Shown here in pieces: positions 34,414 through 45,137 of a stretch of 64,000 bases of DNA. The notes beneath the pieces are model-generated. The model was not told where the DNA came from, did not search any database, and was given only the letters and a program-made list of their open reading frames with translations. Made by a program: the position numbers and the translations under genes. Origin of the DNA: Hoplostethus atlanticus (taxonomy: Eukaryota; Chordata; Actinopteri; Trachichthyiformes; Trachichthyidae); NCBI GenBank assembly GCA_034670405.1, contig JAXDDX010000001.1, forward strand, positions 13,067,501 to 13,131,500. Reading direction: 5' to 3'. Position 1 is the stretch's first letter. Each line of letters starts with the position of its first letter.

Positions 34414-36770
34414 CCCTCTCTGTCTATTTCTGCTTTGCTTTCCTCACCGTGACCCTGTTCGTATGAATGTTTCTGACTAGCCTGTATCAAGCCGTCGATT
34501 ATGCACAGTGACTGCCATTTGTTCTGCTAAAGAACATTGCACTTGTTGTTGTGGGAGTATTTATGAGACTTAGTGTCATAATAATGTCACCTTGTGGATA
34601 AAAGGTCCAAATTCCTCTCCTTATTATGTGACCATCTTACTCGTAGCTATCATAGTTAATTCATAGCACAGCTCTCCAAATAGTGAGCTTTAGACAAATT
34701 GGTTGATTTTAGCACTTTTTTTTTTTAGCATGTATTTTTAACATTTGTGATGCATTTTTAATAGATGTGTTTTATCTCACGATAGTGAAACTGGGGACTG
34801 GGAGACAATGTTAGCTCTTAGTATAAAATGGGAAAATTAGGAATATGCAAGGGTTTTGCAGGAGACAGAAATCATATTTCTTTTCATCATAATACAAAAG
34901 GAAGAGCTGATATTGTAAGCATGTGAACAATTGGTATAGGATTATCTCTATCTCCCCTAAATCCCACCTGTCCAACACTGTCACAGTTTCTGGAAGGCCT
35001 GTATCAGATAAAGAATAATTCTGGCCCAACATCAAATTCAGAACAAAGACACAATTGAATTTTGCTGAACAAATATTTCCTAACAGGACCCATATCTTTA
35101 CATGACAGATACAATCTATTGCCGATACTCTTGCTCAAGTGGAACATAAATATTTATCAAGGCTCAAAAAGGTTAAGTTTGTGGGAGTAATAGAATCATA
35201 CAGGTGAATGTATTGCTGAAGCAATACTTTCTCCAGATTGTCTCCAGATTGTTTTGCAAGATGGAAAGCTTCAAGATAGGGGAGCCTTAATATCACCAAA
35301 CAAAAATATTGTGGACAAATGTGTCATATCTGCTAAAAGCAAAATGTTAATATTTCCACAGAGGTTAGAGTTTTAGGGTTTCAGAAATATTGTGTTTTAT
35401 AATGAACAAATTGATGGAGAGAGTTTAAGAAGACAAGCTGTTTTATGGGCGGTCAGTAGTAACAGTGGATACTTGAATACTACTGAAATAGTATTGAAAT
35501 AGATCCTGGTGAAACATGAGCCTGCAATATAGGCAGACATAAAAAAAGCAAACAAAGGAAAGGCCTGTGCAAACGAGAACTACAAAGCAGACCTATTTCA
35601 AAGGATTATGTTGTGTGTCAATGTTCCAGTCAACAGGTCTCAACTCAGCTAGAAATGCCACTAGAGTGTTTCCAGCACCAACAACAACACAGAATGGAGG
35701 AATTTCTTATGAAAGAATTCATTTTTTGAATTACTATGAGACTATATGACTGTGTCTGTAGTATAAGGACAAGCAGGTCTCTTCATGTTCTCGCAGCCAT
35801 CCTGCAGCTTGTTCCTGCCCCATTGGTGGCATTTTGGGTATGCAAGTGCCAGGAGTGGGTAGTCACTTCCACCAGTCAGAAGTAATGTAACACTACTGTA
35901 GTCAGCTCAACCAAGCAGAAGTAATGCATGAACAAGAAAATCAATTCTAGCTCAGCCAGTTAAAACAGTTTTAATTCATTTTGGTCATCTGCTTGATTTT
36001 GCATTTGCTTATTTAATTAACTCTGCGAAACAATAAGCCCCAAATAAGATCAAATCAATATTTTATATCCAATTATACAATTCACAATCAAAGTAATTAA
36101 TCCATTTATTTACACTTTGACCGGCATTAGATTTGCATTCGTGTGTGTTGGGCAGCTACTGTAACATTTCCCCACTCCATTTGAGATATTAAATTTCACA
36201 CTTAAACATCCCCTACCAGGTAGTGCATGACTAGCCCTGGGATGATTACTGTGTCAACTAGCAGAGCTTGATATAGCTTCTAGAAATGCTGAAGAAAGGT
36301 TTAGAATAAGGTTGTTTAACACTGTTCATTGGGATTCCCTCATAAATCCTATAAAAATATAAAAAATATAGAAAGGCTAGCTAGTTTGCATGTCTCACAA
36401 TTAACAGCACATTTTTGGCTTTTATCAAGAGCAGACCTCTTTCAACACATAATCATCGGATGCTAAGCTAATGCTAAGATGCTAAGCTGTGTTGGCCAAC
36501 GTTCAATACAATGCAACATTCTGCATGTAACTTGTAGCCTTCTGGCGACTAGAAGCATTTTTGTGGTCAATTCTAAGAATAGCTCTGAGTAACCAGTACA
36601 CAGATTTCAGGTGCAGTCATACAATATGATTAAAAAGTGCTCTTGAGCTATTCAATTCTCATGATTTGATGTTTTATCTACTCTTTTGCACCCCTCTTTT
36701 TTTTTAAATGATGAAAACGAACAGTTCTTGGTAGTGGACTCCACTCCCTTTTGGACCCCACTGTGTCTCG

Positions 36771-36903
36771 TCTAATGCTTCACAAACATGGACTACAATA
36801 TTGGATCAATATCAATGTTCACTCTCCAGTCTGTTGCTTAACTTGCGCTCAGAGGCTACAGGTACCGACCCAATATTGCGGTTTATGTTTGTAAAGCATT
36901 AGA
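36771..36903. repeat. short inverted repeat (fold-back)
   Basis: TCTAATGCTTCACAAACAT at 36771-36789 pairs with its reverse complement at 36885-36903 with one mismatch across a 95-bp loop. It may be the core of a small MITE; no target duplication was identified. Confidence 0.55.
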
Positions 36904-38313
36904 TGAGGTATGGTTTATTTTGATGAATGATAACAACAGAACCACCACACCAAGATTTAATGTACTTATACATGTGCATGTGTACTGTCCTGTTTGCTCT
37001 TCAAACAATATATTCTAATCACTGGAAAGATTAAAGTATTGAATGATGTTTCAGTAATTTTGTTCCTTTGAATCTCTGGTTTAGATTGAAGAAAATCATG
37101 CAGACACTGCAAGAGGGCCTGGCTTGTTTGTTTATTTTGACCATTAGTGTATGATGAGTAAACAATAATTTAAGCTTTCAAAGATATATTAAAAAGATCT
37201 ACAAACAAACACAGAAAGGGATGCTGTGGATACTCCAATATAGGGAATATATATTAGAAAATGAATTTATGAAGAAGAAAACAGGGCAACTGTTCTTGAA
37301 ATGAAAAAGTTTCAAAAACCTTTATTAACTGGCTAGTTCATCTTTAAGCAATAAAAACTCCCAACATATTTCGGCAGGGTGTGCCTTCATCAGGGAGTGA
37401 AAGAAATTTCAGCAAAATAAATACCAGAGTCCTTGTCACCAGAGTCTATTTGCTCTGGATGGTTGGATTTCATTGTATTATCTTTGCTTCACTTCAAGAA
37501 GAAAGAATTTTTTACTTTCTTCATAGATGCATGTAATAATTTAAGTGTATTATCATCCCTCCAACAGAATGATTTAAACACAACCTTGGTAGTAATGATG
37601 GCAGGAGTCCAATGTTTCTTTAAAACCAATAACAATTGTTATAGCGGTTTTCCCAATTGATCAACCTGTTGATCAACCTGTCATTGCTTGCATGGCTGTT
37701 TGGTTCACTGGTGTCACGCACTGTTGACAGGAGAGCAGCCTGGCTGGTTTTTAATTTCATGTCACATTACAGCCATACCACATTTGAGTTGGCCTACCTG
37801 TGCCAGAGATCTCAGACTATCTAATAGCTACAAAACATCAAGTCATCCTGTTGATGTGTATCAACTGTTTCTGTGAGCCCTAACATTATAAACCCCTTGC
37901 CCTAGATATTTTTGAAGGGAATAGCCCGACCATCAATCAGGTGTTCATGCAGTGAAATCTATGAAAGCACATTTGTCATTTGAAACCGAGGAGAAAGATA
38001 GCAGCCGTGTTGCCATTTGTTTCTGTTTCAAACGGAGGATTTTCAGATTGTTTTCATTCCCAAGCCAGAATGGGTTTTGAAAGAAGCAGTTACATTAAAA
38101 CAGATTCCACAAGACAAAATTCAGTTATGTTCAAAAATCATTTTTACCAAGGAGTCTAAAAACAACAACCCTGGCATATATATGAAACAGGTATAAGTAT
38201 AAAAATGTTTAAGCTCATTCTCACCGCAAATGGTGAAAATAGAGGGATAGGGATGATATATGTACAGCTTTCATTGTTCAGTTCAATATGAAATTCCTTA
38301 CAGACAAAACCTG

Positions 38314-39912
38314 TTAAGCATCACATTCATTTTGGGGATTTAACGTCTCAGTACAACTGGGATCCACATTCATGTCTGTGTCCTGCCTCGCATTTAGTCT
38401 AGACCCAGAGGCGACTGAGGCCTTTGCCCTCTTCTTTATTGCAATCACTGCTGCAATCACAGCAGCCACCAGCAGCACAGCCGCCCCGGCCCCCAGGGCG
38501 TACGCAGTAACGTTAGAGTCTGCAGATGGGTCAGGTGTAGGGTTGGTTGAGAACACATTCAAAATGGTCTCCTGCTTAGAGATGCACCTGTACGCATCGT
38601 CAAATCCAGCGTCCAATCCATCGTCCTCGGCATACTCCTCTTCGTCATCACCCAGGTAATTATCCAGGAACTCAGGGCCTCTTAAGACAACACACCAGTA
38701 TACCCCTATGTCTTTCACTGTCGGGCCAGAAAGTGTGAGAGAGTAGCCGTGCTCCGACAGATTCACTCGACCCCTCAGATCATCGGGGACGGGTATGGAC
38801 TTGTCCTTGGAGTCCTGGATGAGGTGATCTTCTCCCAAGCTTCCTCGGCGATGCCACTGCACAATGTGGGACTCGTCTGGGGTCACCTCACATTCCAGTG
38901 AGACATTCTGAGCACCTTCAAAACATACTTTTTTACTGGGTTCCAGCTTGGGGCAAATAACTACATAGTACATAGTCAAGAGTAAAGGGGAGAAGCATGA
39001 ATATTCCCCGCCGTGTTTGTCGGATACGGCAGGAATTACCAGTGAATAGTTTTCAGATTCATCAACACCACCTGACATGTATATCTGATCGCTCTCCATG
39101 CTGCCTTCAGTTGATGTTAGAGACTTTGTGGTTGTATTGATCATGCCCAGTGGTGTCTCCCATTGCTGGTTTTTATGATCAGAAGGGCATTTTAGTGCCA
39201 CTCTGTCCCCTTGTGAGGCGAAAATGTCCCTAATATAATTGCTGTAAGGCATGTGTAGGTTTTCGACACTGAGGCAATTCTGACCCTTCATCACAAGACA
39301 ATAAAACGTGTGGCTGTTCTGTAATACTCTGTTGGTTACATGGAGCAACGCACCACCGTCTCTTACCTCCACAACACCCTGTAGTTCCTGCAGCAGAGGG
39401 TCCAGTGACATATTGCTATCCAGGAAGAGGCTGGCCTCAACAGAGGTCACTGGTTCATAGTACCAGCGTATCGTGGTTCCCTCTAGGCCTATGGAACTGC
39501 TGTTGCACAGCAGCTCAGCCCCTCCATCGGTGGTGGTGATCACTAAATGGTTCTCCTCATTGCACACAGAGAGGTGTTGTCTGTGATGGTTCACCAGTGT
39601 CTTGTTCTGCCAGCACTCCCACCTATAAATGCCTGAGTCGGAGTGCTTAAGGTGACTGATCTGCAGCCCAAGCAGTTGGTTGATACTGATACGACCCTGG
39701 AGGTCTGCAGGGGGTGTTACATCAGCTGAAGAGTTGGCCAGCAGCTGGTCTCCCTCTGGATTAGATCTATAGAAGACAATGTAATCCACTCCAAAGCAAT
39801 ACCCCATCTCAACGACATCTCCCTCTGGTCTGAATGTGGGATCTGGCTCGTCAGTGTAGACCTTGTGGAGTAGGAGGAAGAGCAGAAATGTTATTTCCCT
39901 GATGGAGGTCAT
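38314..39912 (-). CDS. intronless type I membrane protein with four Ig-like domains, family unknown
   Basis: One uninterrupted 532-codon frame starting at an ATG with A at position -3. It reads as signal peptide (about 1-20), four Ig-like domains, an acidic linker (about 417-440, many Asp/Glu), a transmembrane helix (about 469-492), then a basic stop-transfer KKRAK and a 40-residue tail. Likely disulfide pairs are C39-C100, C136-C205, C242-C306 and C341-C407; core tryptophans are visible in domains 2-4 (W150, W251, W353). Nine N-glycosylation sequons lie outside the membrane. The tail has no tyrosine, hence no ITIM or ITAM. The shape fits a surface receptor or adhesion protein of immune type. 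Multi-Ig vertebrate genes normally have an intron per domain, so a single exon is unusual; a retrogene origin is possible but I see no poly-A remnant. An acceptor-like ctgaaatcag about 60 nt upstream allows a non-coding 5' exon. The function is not known to me. Confidence 0.82.
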   Translation of the reverse strand: MTSIREITFLLFLLLHKVYTDEPDPTFRPEGDVVEMGYCFGVDYIVFYRSNPEGDQLLANSSADVTPPADLQGRISINQLLGLQISHLKHSDSGIYRWECWQNKTLVNHHRQHLSVCNEENHLVITTTDGGAELLCNSSSIGLEGTTIRWYYEPVTSVEASLFLDSNMSLDPLLQELQGVVEVRDGGALLHVTNRVLQNSHTFYCLVMKGQNCLSVENLHMPYSNYIRDIFASQGDRVALKCPSDHKNQQWETPLGMINTTTKSLTSTEGSMESDQIYMSGGVDESENYSLVIPAVSDKHGGEYSCFSPLLLTMYYVVICPKLEPSKKVCFEGAQNVSLECEVTPDESHIVQWHRRGSLGEDHLIQDSKDKSIPVPDDLRGRVNLSEHGYSLTLSGPTVKDIGVYWCVVLRGPEFLDNYLGDDEEEYAEDDGLDAGFDDAYRCISKQETILNVFSTNPTPDPSADSNVTAYALGAGAAVLLVAAVIAAVIAIKKRAKASVASGSRLNARQDTDMNVDPSCTETLNPQNECDA

Positions 39913-40088
39913 ATTGTCTCTGTCCTTGGCACAAACTGGACTGTGTGCTGAAAGTGTGCCTGATTTCAGAAACCTAGTCTGCGTTGTCGTTTGGTTCCGC
40001 CTCCAGCTAATATCTTACGTTTCTTCCTCTTGCACATACTCACACAGACCAGCATAAACACACTGGCAGCCTCAGGCTGACAGACATT

Positions 40089-40133
<45 letters not shown>

Positions 40134-40148
40134 ACACACAGACACACA

Positions 40149-40186
<38 letters not shown>

Positions 40187-40198
40187 CACACACACACA
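40089..40198. repeat. CA microsatellite, two blocks, just upstream of the Ig gene
   Basis: CA tracts at about 40090-40129 and 40151-40184, separated by GTGCACACACAGACACACAG-type sequence, starting about 180 bp upstream of the Ig gene start codon. Confidence 0.95.
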
Positions 40199-43100
40199 GA
40201 CACTGGGTTAGACCATAAAGAGTGAGTCGTTAGAGTCATTTATTTAATTGATTTGATTTTGACAACCGTGAGATATCCAATAAGGCAAAACAAAAGCTGA
40301 GCTATGGAGACAGAAAAGAAACATGAAAAGTGTTAGTGCTGGTTGTCACCTAATAGTGTTGATGTGTAGTTGGACTGGTTTGACTCAGCTATGGCTGTAG
40401 TCTATCAGCATGCTAAGGGACTCTGGGAGGTAGAGGGTGTGTACAGTATGAGTGTAGGCATGTTTTTATGTGTGTGTGTGCAATTGCGTCTGTGCAGGCA
40501 TGATTGCCCCTCTGCAAATGCATGCAGTTACATATTACGTGCAGTCATGCCCCTTTTGGATTGTGCAGACTAATCTGAACTAAATCTAGAAGTGTAATCT
40601 TATCTGGCCATTTCTGTTGCTCGGCAATTGCAAACATTATTGTCATATAATCGTGCAATGTGAGATAGGACAAAACCTAGTCACAAACGTATCCTTGGGC
40701 AAAAATGTATAGAATCATTTCCGCTCATCAATACTTCCAGTGGCTATGAAATATTTCACTTTTTTATATAACAATACTATTATACTCTGTGTAGATATTG
40801 TTTGCATTGTGTTTATGTTCATATTGAGAATGTCTCTCTGATGGTTGGTAAACCTCTGCATAGTGTCTGTTGATGTTGAAGTTTTTTAACTGACATATTT
40901 TGCTTGGCAGAAGAAGAAAACATTGACTTGGGGTTTATTATAAACGACCAGAATACAGATTGATTTAACGTAGGTTACACTATCATGTAGCGTGCCATAT
41001 TACTCAAGTCTTGTATTGCACCATATGAATCCTCAGGCAACAACTCGTTCAAACTGATTAATAGCATGAGATAATTGCACTACTTGAACAATCAATAGTT
41101 CTCTTACTGCCATTGCATTGAAAAGCACAAGGTAAGAGGAACAGGTTGAACAAGGTTGAATCTGTATTGCATACAATTTAAAGTAGAATCTCTCTATTAT
41201 ACTGCAAGATATCAAGATACTGATACTGCTGGCTAGCCAAGGCCCCTTTATCTAGTATACAGCATACAGACTCTATACAGACACTCTCCCTCTCTGTCTC
41301 TTTCTCTATTCTATGTCAATTTCTCATCATCTCGTCATCAATGCCTGGAACCTACTCTCTATTCTGAGGACTGAGTTCAAGTATAGTGGCATGGAAGAAC
41401 CCTTGTTTTTCAGCCTAATCATAGCCACCCAGCAGGGAGGCTTTGGCAAATATGGTCTCTAAATTAGGTCACTTGCTAGACTCTGGGCAAAGGAAGTGGA
41501 GGACGCCACTGGAGGTCTCAGCCCAAGTTATACAATAACTTTGCATTCACACTGCCAGCAACTTGGTTGATGGGTTCCACCTATTCTGACCGATGGTGGG
41601 CGGTGGGAGAGGCTCTGATTGCATCTTTGCAGTGGCCTCATGCAGCTACAGAGTTTTGAACAGTTGTGTATTTTATTTTTGCTGCTGTGGTATTTTTTTC
41701 CTGTAGTCTTTCAAATAAAAGTTGTAGGGAACTGAATGGCTGAAATCAACTTCTAATCCATTTTGCACTTGCCAGGTGGAACTACTGTTCGTGGAATCAA
41801 AGCATTAGGGAAACAAGGAAGCGCGGAAATCTGACTGGCTGTTGATGCCCGGTGACCATGAAAAGTTCAGCCATGCACATCAGCCTTTTTTTTCTTCTTC
41901 TATTTTTTTAGTCATTGTTATTTTGTATCTTTAGTTCCTTATTCCCAGGGGAACAAGAGGAGGAGCATTCTGGCACATTGGCCAAGCAAAGCTGTCAACA
42001 CATCTAAGCAAGGAGGTTATATATAACCCCTATATAATGTCTCTTTTTCTCTCTCCTGTGCTGTGTGTGTGTGTGTGTGTAACTTCACATGTCACTAGGT
42101 TGTACACCTGACTGTGATGCGAGAACAGAAGCATCTTAAAAGAGAGAGAGAGAGGAAGAATATTTAGCATCTATTGTGCAATTAAAAACTGCACAGTACA
42201 AGGTCATTCCAGTAAAGGGGTACACAATCTGTCTGTCTGAGAAACATAAGCTGTTAATAATAAGACTATTGCTGTACCATACAGTGTACCCCAATGACCG
42301 AATCATTCCTGTCAACACATGAAAAGGAAAGAAACATAAATATATTTTCCTTTGAGGCCTATCATCTGTTTACAAGTATATAAACTATAATGAACCCAAC
42401 CTCCCACTCACCAACAGTTCCATCGCTGCGGAGGGAACAGCTTGCAGAGCTGGTGATCAAGCATCATGATTAAGCACCAACTGCGAGAAACTAAGTGTGT
42501 TCAGTCCAATTCAGCCCAGTGCTGATTACACTCATCAGCATCCCGTATGCTGCAGGGTTTTGAGGCACACCAACTGCTGTTTGAGATACATATTTCTTTT
42601 GCCAGAAATTCCTTAATTACTGGACATATGGGCTGCAATGAAAGACCAGAGGTTTAAAGAAATTGCAAGAGGAGAACGGAATGGAGGCGAGAAACGCATA
42701 AAGATAAATGAAGATAAACTCCCACATACCCAACATTCAGCATTTTTTAGACTTTCAAGGCATTTATTTGTGCTGATGTGCAGTACCCGTCACCTCCTCG
42801 CCGTGGCGCTGTTTTGAACACGACGACACACGCAGTCCGTTTCATAACAAAACGTCACATCCGTTGACCGCTGCTAAAGGTAACAAGTTTTCTACCAAAT
42901 ATAGGGGTGTGTGTCGATATAGAAAATGTAATCGATACATATTTCTACACACCTCAGATACGATCGTGTTAAATCCCGCGATGACGGTGGTTTAGTAAGA
43001 CCCATCTGACCTGCGGCAGGACGACGATGGCACCGTTGTTTCCATCATGTTTCAGTTTAAAGTAGTAAGTGCAAGGAAGACTTTTATTTTGAAACTTTCA

Positions 43101-43980
43101 AAGTAATTTTATTACCTGAACAACTTATTAATGTCCCATGTAGCCCTGATAAAGCTCTTGTTCAGGCTTTTGAGTGTGTGATAAATCATAGTCCATGTTT
43201 CACTTGGCGTACAAAGTCCAGTATTTATGATCTAGGTTGGCATTGGGTCATTCTTTTCCACCGTCTAATGTTTCATTACCTGCATCATCCTCTTGAGACT
43301 GATCATGAACAGTCAGATGTAACGTTATCTCACGACACCAATCACATACTCTATCAGCATCGGATGAAATCAAACACTCTCAAGAGATATAATCAGTTCA
43401 GTACATCAACAGTACAGGTAGGCATCTGAAGGCTTGCTGTTTGGTGGCAAATTGAATTTGTATCAATTAAAAATCCAGAATGTAAGCATAATGTGAGACA
43501 CTCATTTCGTGTTTAAAGTCAGTACTTTCTTTAAAGCAGAAGTTATAAACGGTAGGTGTGTTTTATTGAGCAAATTTCTCTCTATGTGTATCAGTGAGAA
43601 GCCAGCAGGATGTTCCAGAAATATATTACATAATATTAGACACACATTTTTGGGTGCTAAAGCCCCTTTGGTGTCTCGTTGTGGTCGTGACTTCCTATTT
43701 GGCATCTCGCCTTAATGCATGATATGAATGGTGAAAAACGGACCATAATCGGGATGAGAGTCAGTGATTGCCAACCCTCTGTCCTGCTAGCAGGCCAGGA
43801 TGGGCACCGCTGGCATCACAGAATATCACGTACCTACCATGGTCGTATTGCTAGATATGTGAGACTGCTGTGGAGTCGGATGATTTACACAGTTTTAATT
43901 GCCTCTAGATACATTAGATATATTATTAGTTACTAGTTAGTCGGCTGTCATTCACTGCATCCATTCTCCTCTCCCTCCCT
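40199..43980. other. non-coding stretch between the Ig gene and mterf2
   Basis: No coding exon seen. GT and GA runs lie at about 42062-42080 and 42141-42154. A CpG-containing patch at about 42780-42880 ends in a donor-like GCTAAAG|gtaaca and is the best candidate for a non-coding first exon and promoter of mterf2. Confidence 0.4.
42780..42879 (+). promoter_or_regulatory. candidate promoter/non-coding first exon of mterf2
   Basis: A GC- and CpG-enriched patch (CTCCTCGCCGTGGCGCTG...) ends at a consensus donor, AAAG|gtaaca, at 42880. An acceptor (CTCCCTCCCTCAG) lies at 43983, so a leader exon could be spliced to the coding exon across a 1.1-kb intron. This is inference from splice signals only. 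Confidence 0.35.
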
Positions 43981-44009
43981 CAGGTGATCAACCTCAGGAC
44001 TTTGGATCA

Positions 44010-45137
44010 ATGTTGCGACTGATGGCAGCGTCCCTGTGCCTCCAGTGCCAGCGTGTCAGAGCTCTTCCTTTAAACTTGAGGCCATATGCAACACTGAGCT
44101 CAGCAGAGAACCAGCAGACGGTAGAGGCTCTCTATGATCTCTCTGTGGACATCCAGAAAATACGTAAACTTAAGGGCTGGGTCCTGCACCAGAACCCAGC
44201 CTATGTTAAGGAGGTAGCTGACTTGCTGAAGGACATGGGGGCCTCAGGCCCCATCATTGCCCGGGTCCTAGCGCTCTATCCTGAGGCGTTCCTCTGCAGC
44301 CCGGAGCAGATGCAGGGTCAGAGGGAGCTGTGGATGTCAGTGTGCCCAAACCAGAGAGCGCTGATGGGTATTATTGAGAAATTCCCAGCTTCATTCTTCA
44401 CCTCTTCCAGCCACCATGCCAACCAGCGGAACAACATTGCTTACTTCCAGAGCTTACACTTAAACAAGCGAATCATCACCAAGCTTATGGCCAGTGCTCC
44501 CCAGACCTTCAGCCGACCAGTAGGGCAGAATAAGGTGATGGTCTGCACCCTCCAGCAGGCCTACCTGGAGCTCGGGGGAGAGGAGGCCAACATGAAGATT
44601 TGGCTTCAGAAGCTGCTGAGCCAGAACCCATTTGTTCTCCTCAAGCCCCCCGAGGTGCTGAGGCAGAACTTGTTGTTCCTGAAAGACAAGGGCTTCACCA
44701 CCGCAGAGCTCCTCCGCCTCCTCTCCAAGCTCAGGGGCTTTGTGACCGAGTTGAACCCAGACAGCATGTGTCAGACCATGGCTTACTCCCAGGACACCAT
44801 GGGCTGCTCCGAGGCAGAGCTCCGGGACATCATCCTCACCTGCCCTGCTCTGCTTTACTACTCTGAGGCCATTCTGGCTGAGCGCTTTAAGGGCCTCCTC
44901 AGTGCTGGGGTCAGCATCTCTCAGATCATAGAGACTCCAACCATTCTGGAGTTGACCACACAGATAGTGAACTACCGCATCCAGAGCCTTCGGGCGCATG
45001 GATATGACATAAGGACAGGTAGTCTGGAGGCCCTAAATGGCACTAAGAAGGACTTTGAGACAAGCTACGGGAAACTACAGCTACGGAGAGAGAGGCCGAT
45101 CTTTAACCCCGTCGCCCCTTTAAAAGTGGATGACTGA
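44010..45137 (+). CDS. mterf2: mitochondrial transcription termination factor 2 (mTERF family)
   Basis: Intron-free 375-codon frame; human MTERF2 is 385 residues and also has its coding region in one exon. The family acts in the mitochondrial matrix on mitochondrial DNA or transcripts, built from repeated helical mTERF units. The protein begins with a presequence-like stretch rich in Leu, Arg and Ala (MLRLMAASLC...) and then shows tracts I recognise from MTERF2: SVDIQKIRKLKGWVL near residue 49, EANMKIWLQKLLSQNPF near 190, and NPVAPLKVDD at the C terminus. A pyrimidine-rich acceptor ends 26 nt upstream of the ATG, so the leader is probably spliced. Downstream, ATTAAA (45204) and AATAAA (45583) are possible polyadenylation signals. 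It lies beside cry1, as in human 12q23, and is convergent with the DHFR-like gene. Identification is secure. Confidence 0.95.
   Translation: MLRLMAASLCLQCQRVRALPLNLRPYATLSSAENQQTVEALYDLSVDIQKIRKLKGWVLHQNPAYVKEVADLLKDMGASGPIIARVLALYPEAFLCSPEQMQGQRELWMSVCPNQRALMGIIEKFPASFFTSSSHHANQRNNIAYFQSLHLNKRIITKLMASAPQTFSRPVGQNKVMVCTLQQAYLELGGEEANMKIWLQKLLSQNPFVLLKPPEVLRQNLLFLKDKGFTTAELLRLLSKLRGFVTELNPDSMCQTMAYSQDTMGCSEAELRDIILTCPALLYYSEAILAERFKGLLSAGVSISQIIETPTILELTTQIVNYRIQSLRAHGYDIRTGSLEALNGTKKDFETSYGKLQLRRERPIFNPVAPLKVDD

Larger units (their letters stand above)
33917..38313. other. non-coding stretch
   Basis: No exon could be supported. Contents: a CA microsatellite (34344-34411), a hairpin-forming pair at 36771-36789 and 36885-36903, and a fragment at about 37370-37400 (AACATATTTCGGCAGG, then GCCTTCATCAGGGAG) that resembles a repeat phrase seen in many vertebrate genomes. 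The right end probably includes the 3' untranslated region of the minus-strand Ig gene. Confidence 0.4.

Noticed and set aside
38372-38659. 95-codon plus-strand frame over the 3' end of the Ig gene
   Set aside because: Antisense of the transmembrane and acidic segments; Ala/Ser-rich with no independent support.
39966-40193. Cys/Val-rich frame upstream of the Ig gene
   Set aside because: Translation of a CA microsatellite.
41461-41471. Second RORE-consensus match (AAATTAGGTCA)
   Set aside because: In an intergenic region with no clock gene nearby. It shows that the motif occurs by chance at about this rate in the window.
44460-44999. 179-codon antisense frame inside mterf2
   Set aside because: Shadow of the well-identified plus-strand gene; no family signature of its own.
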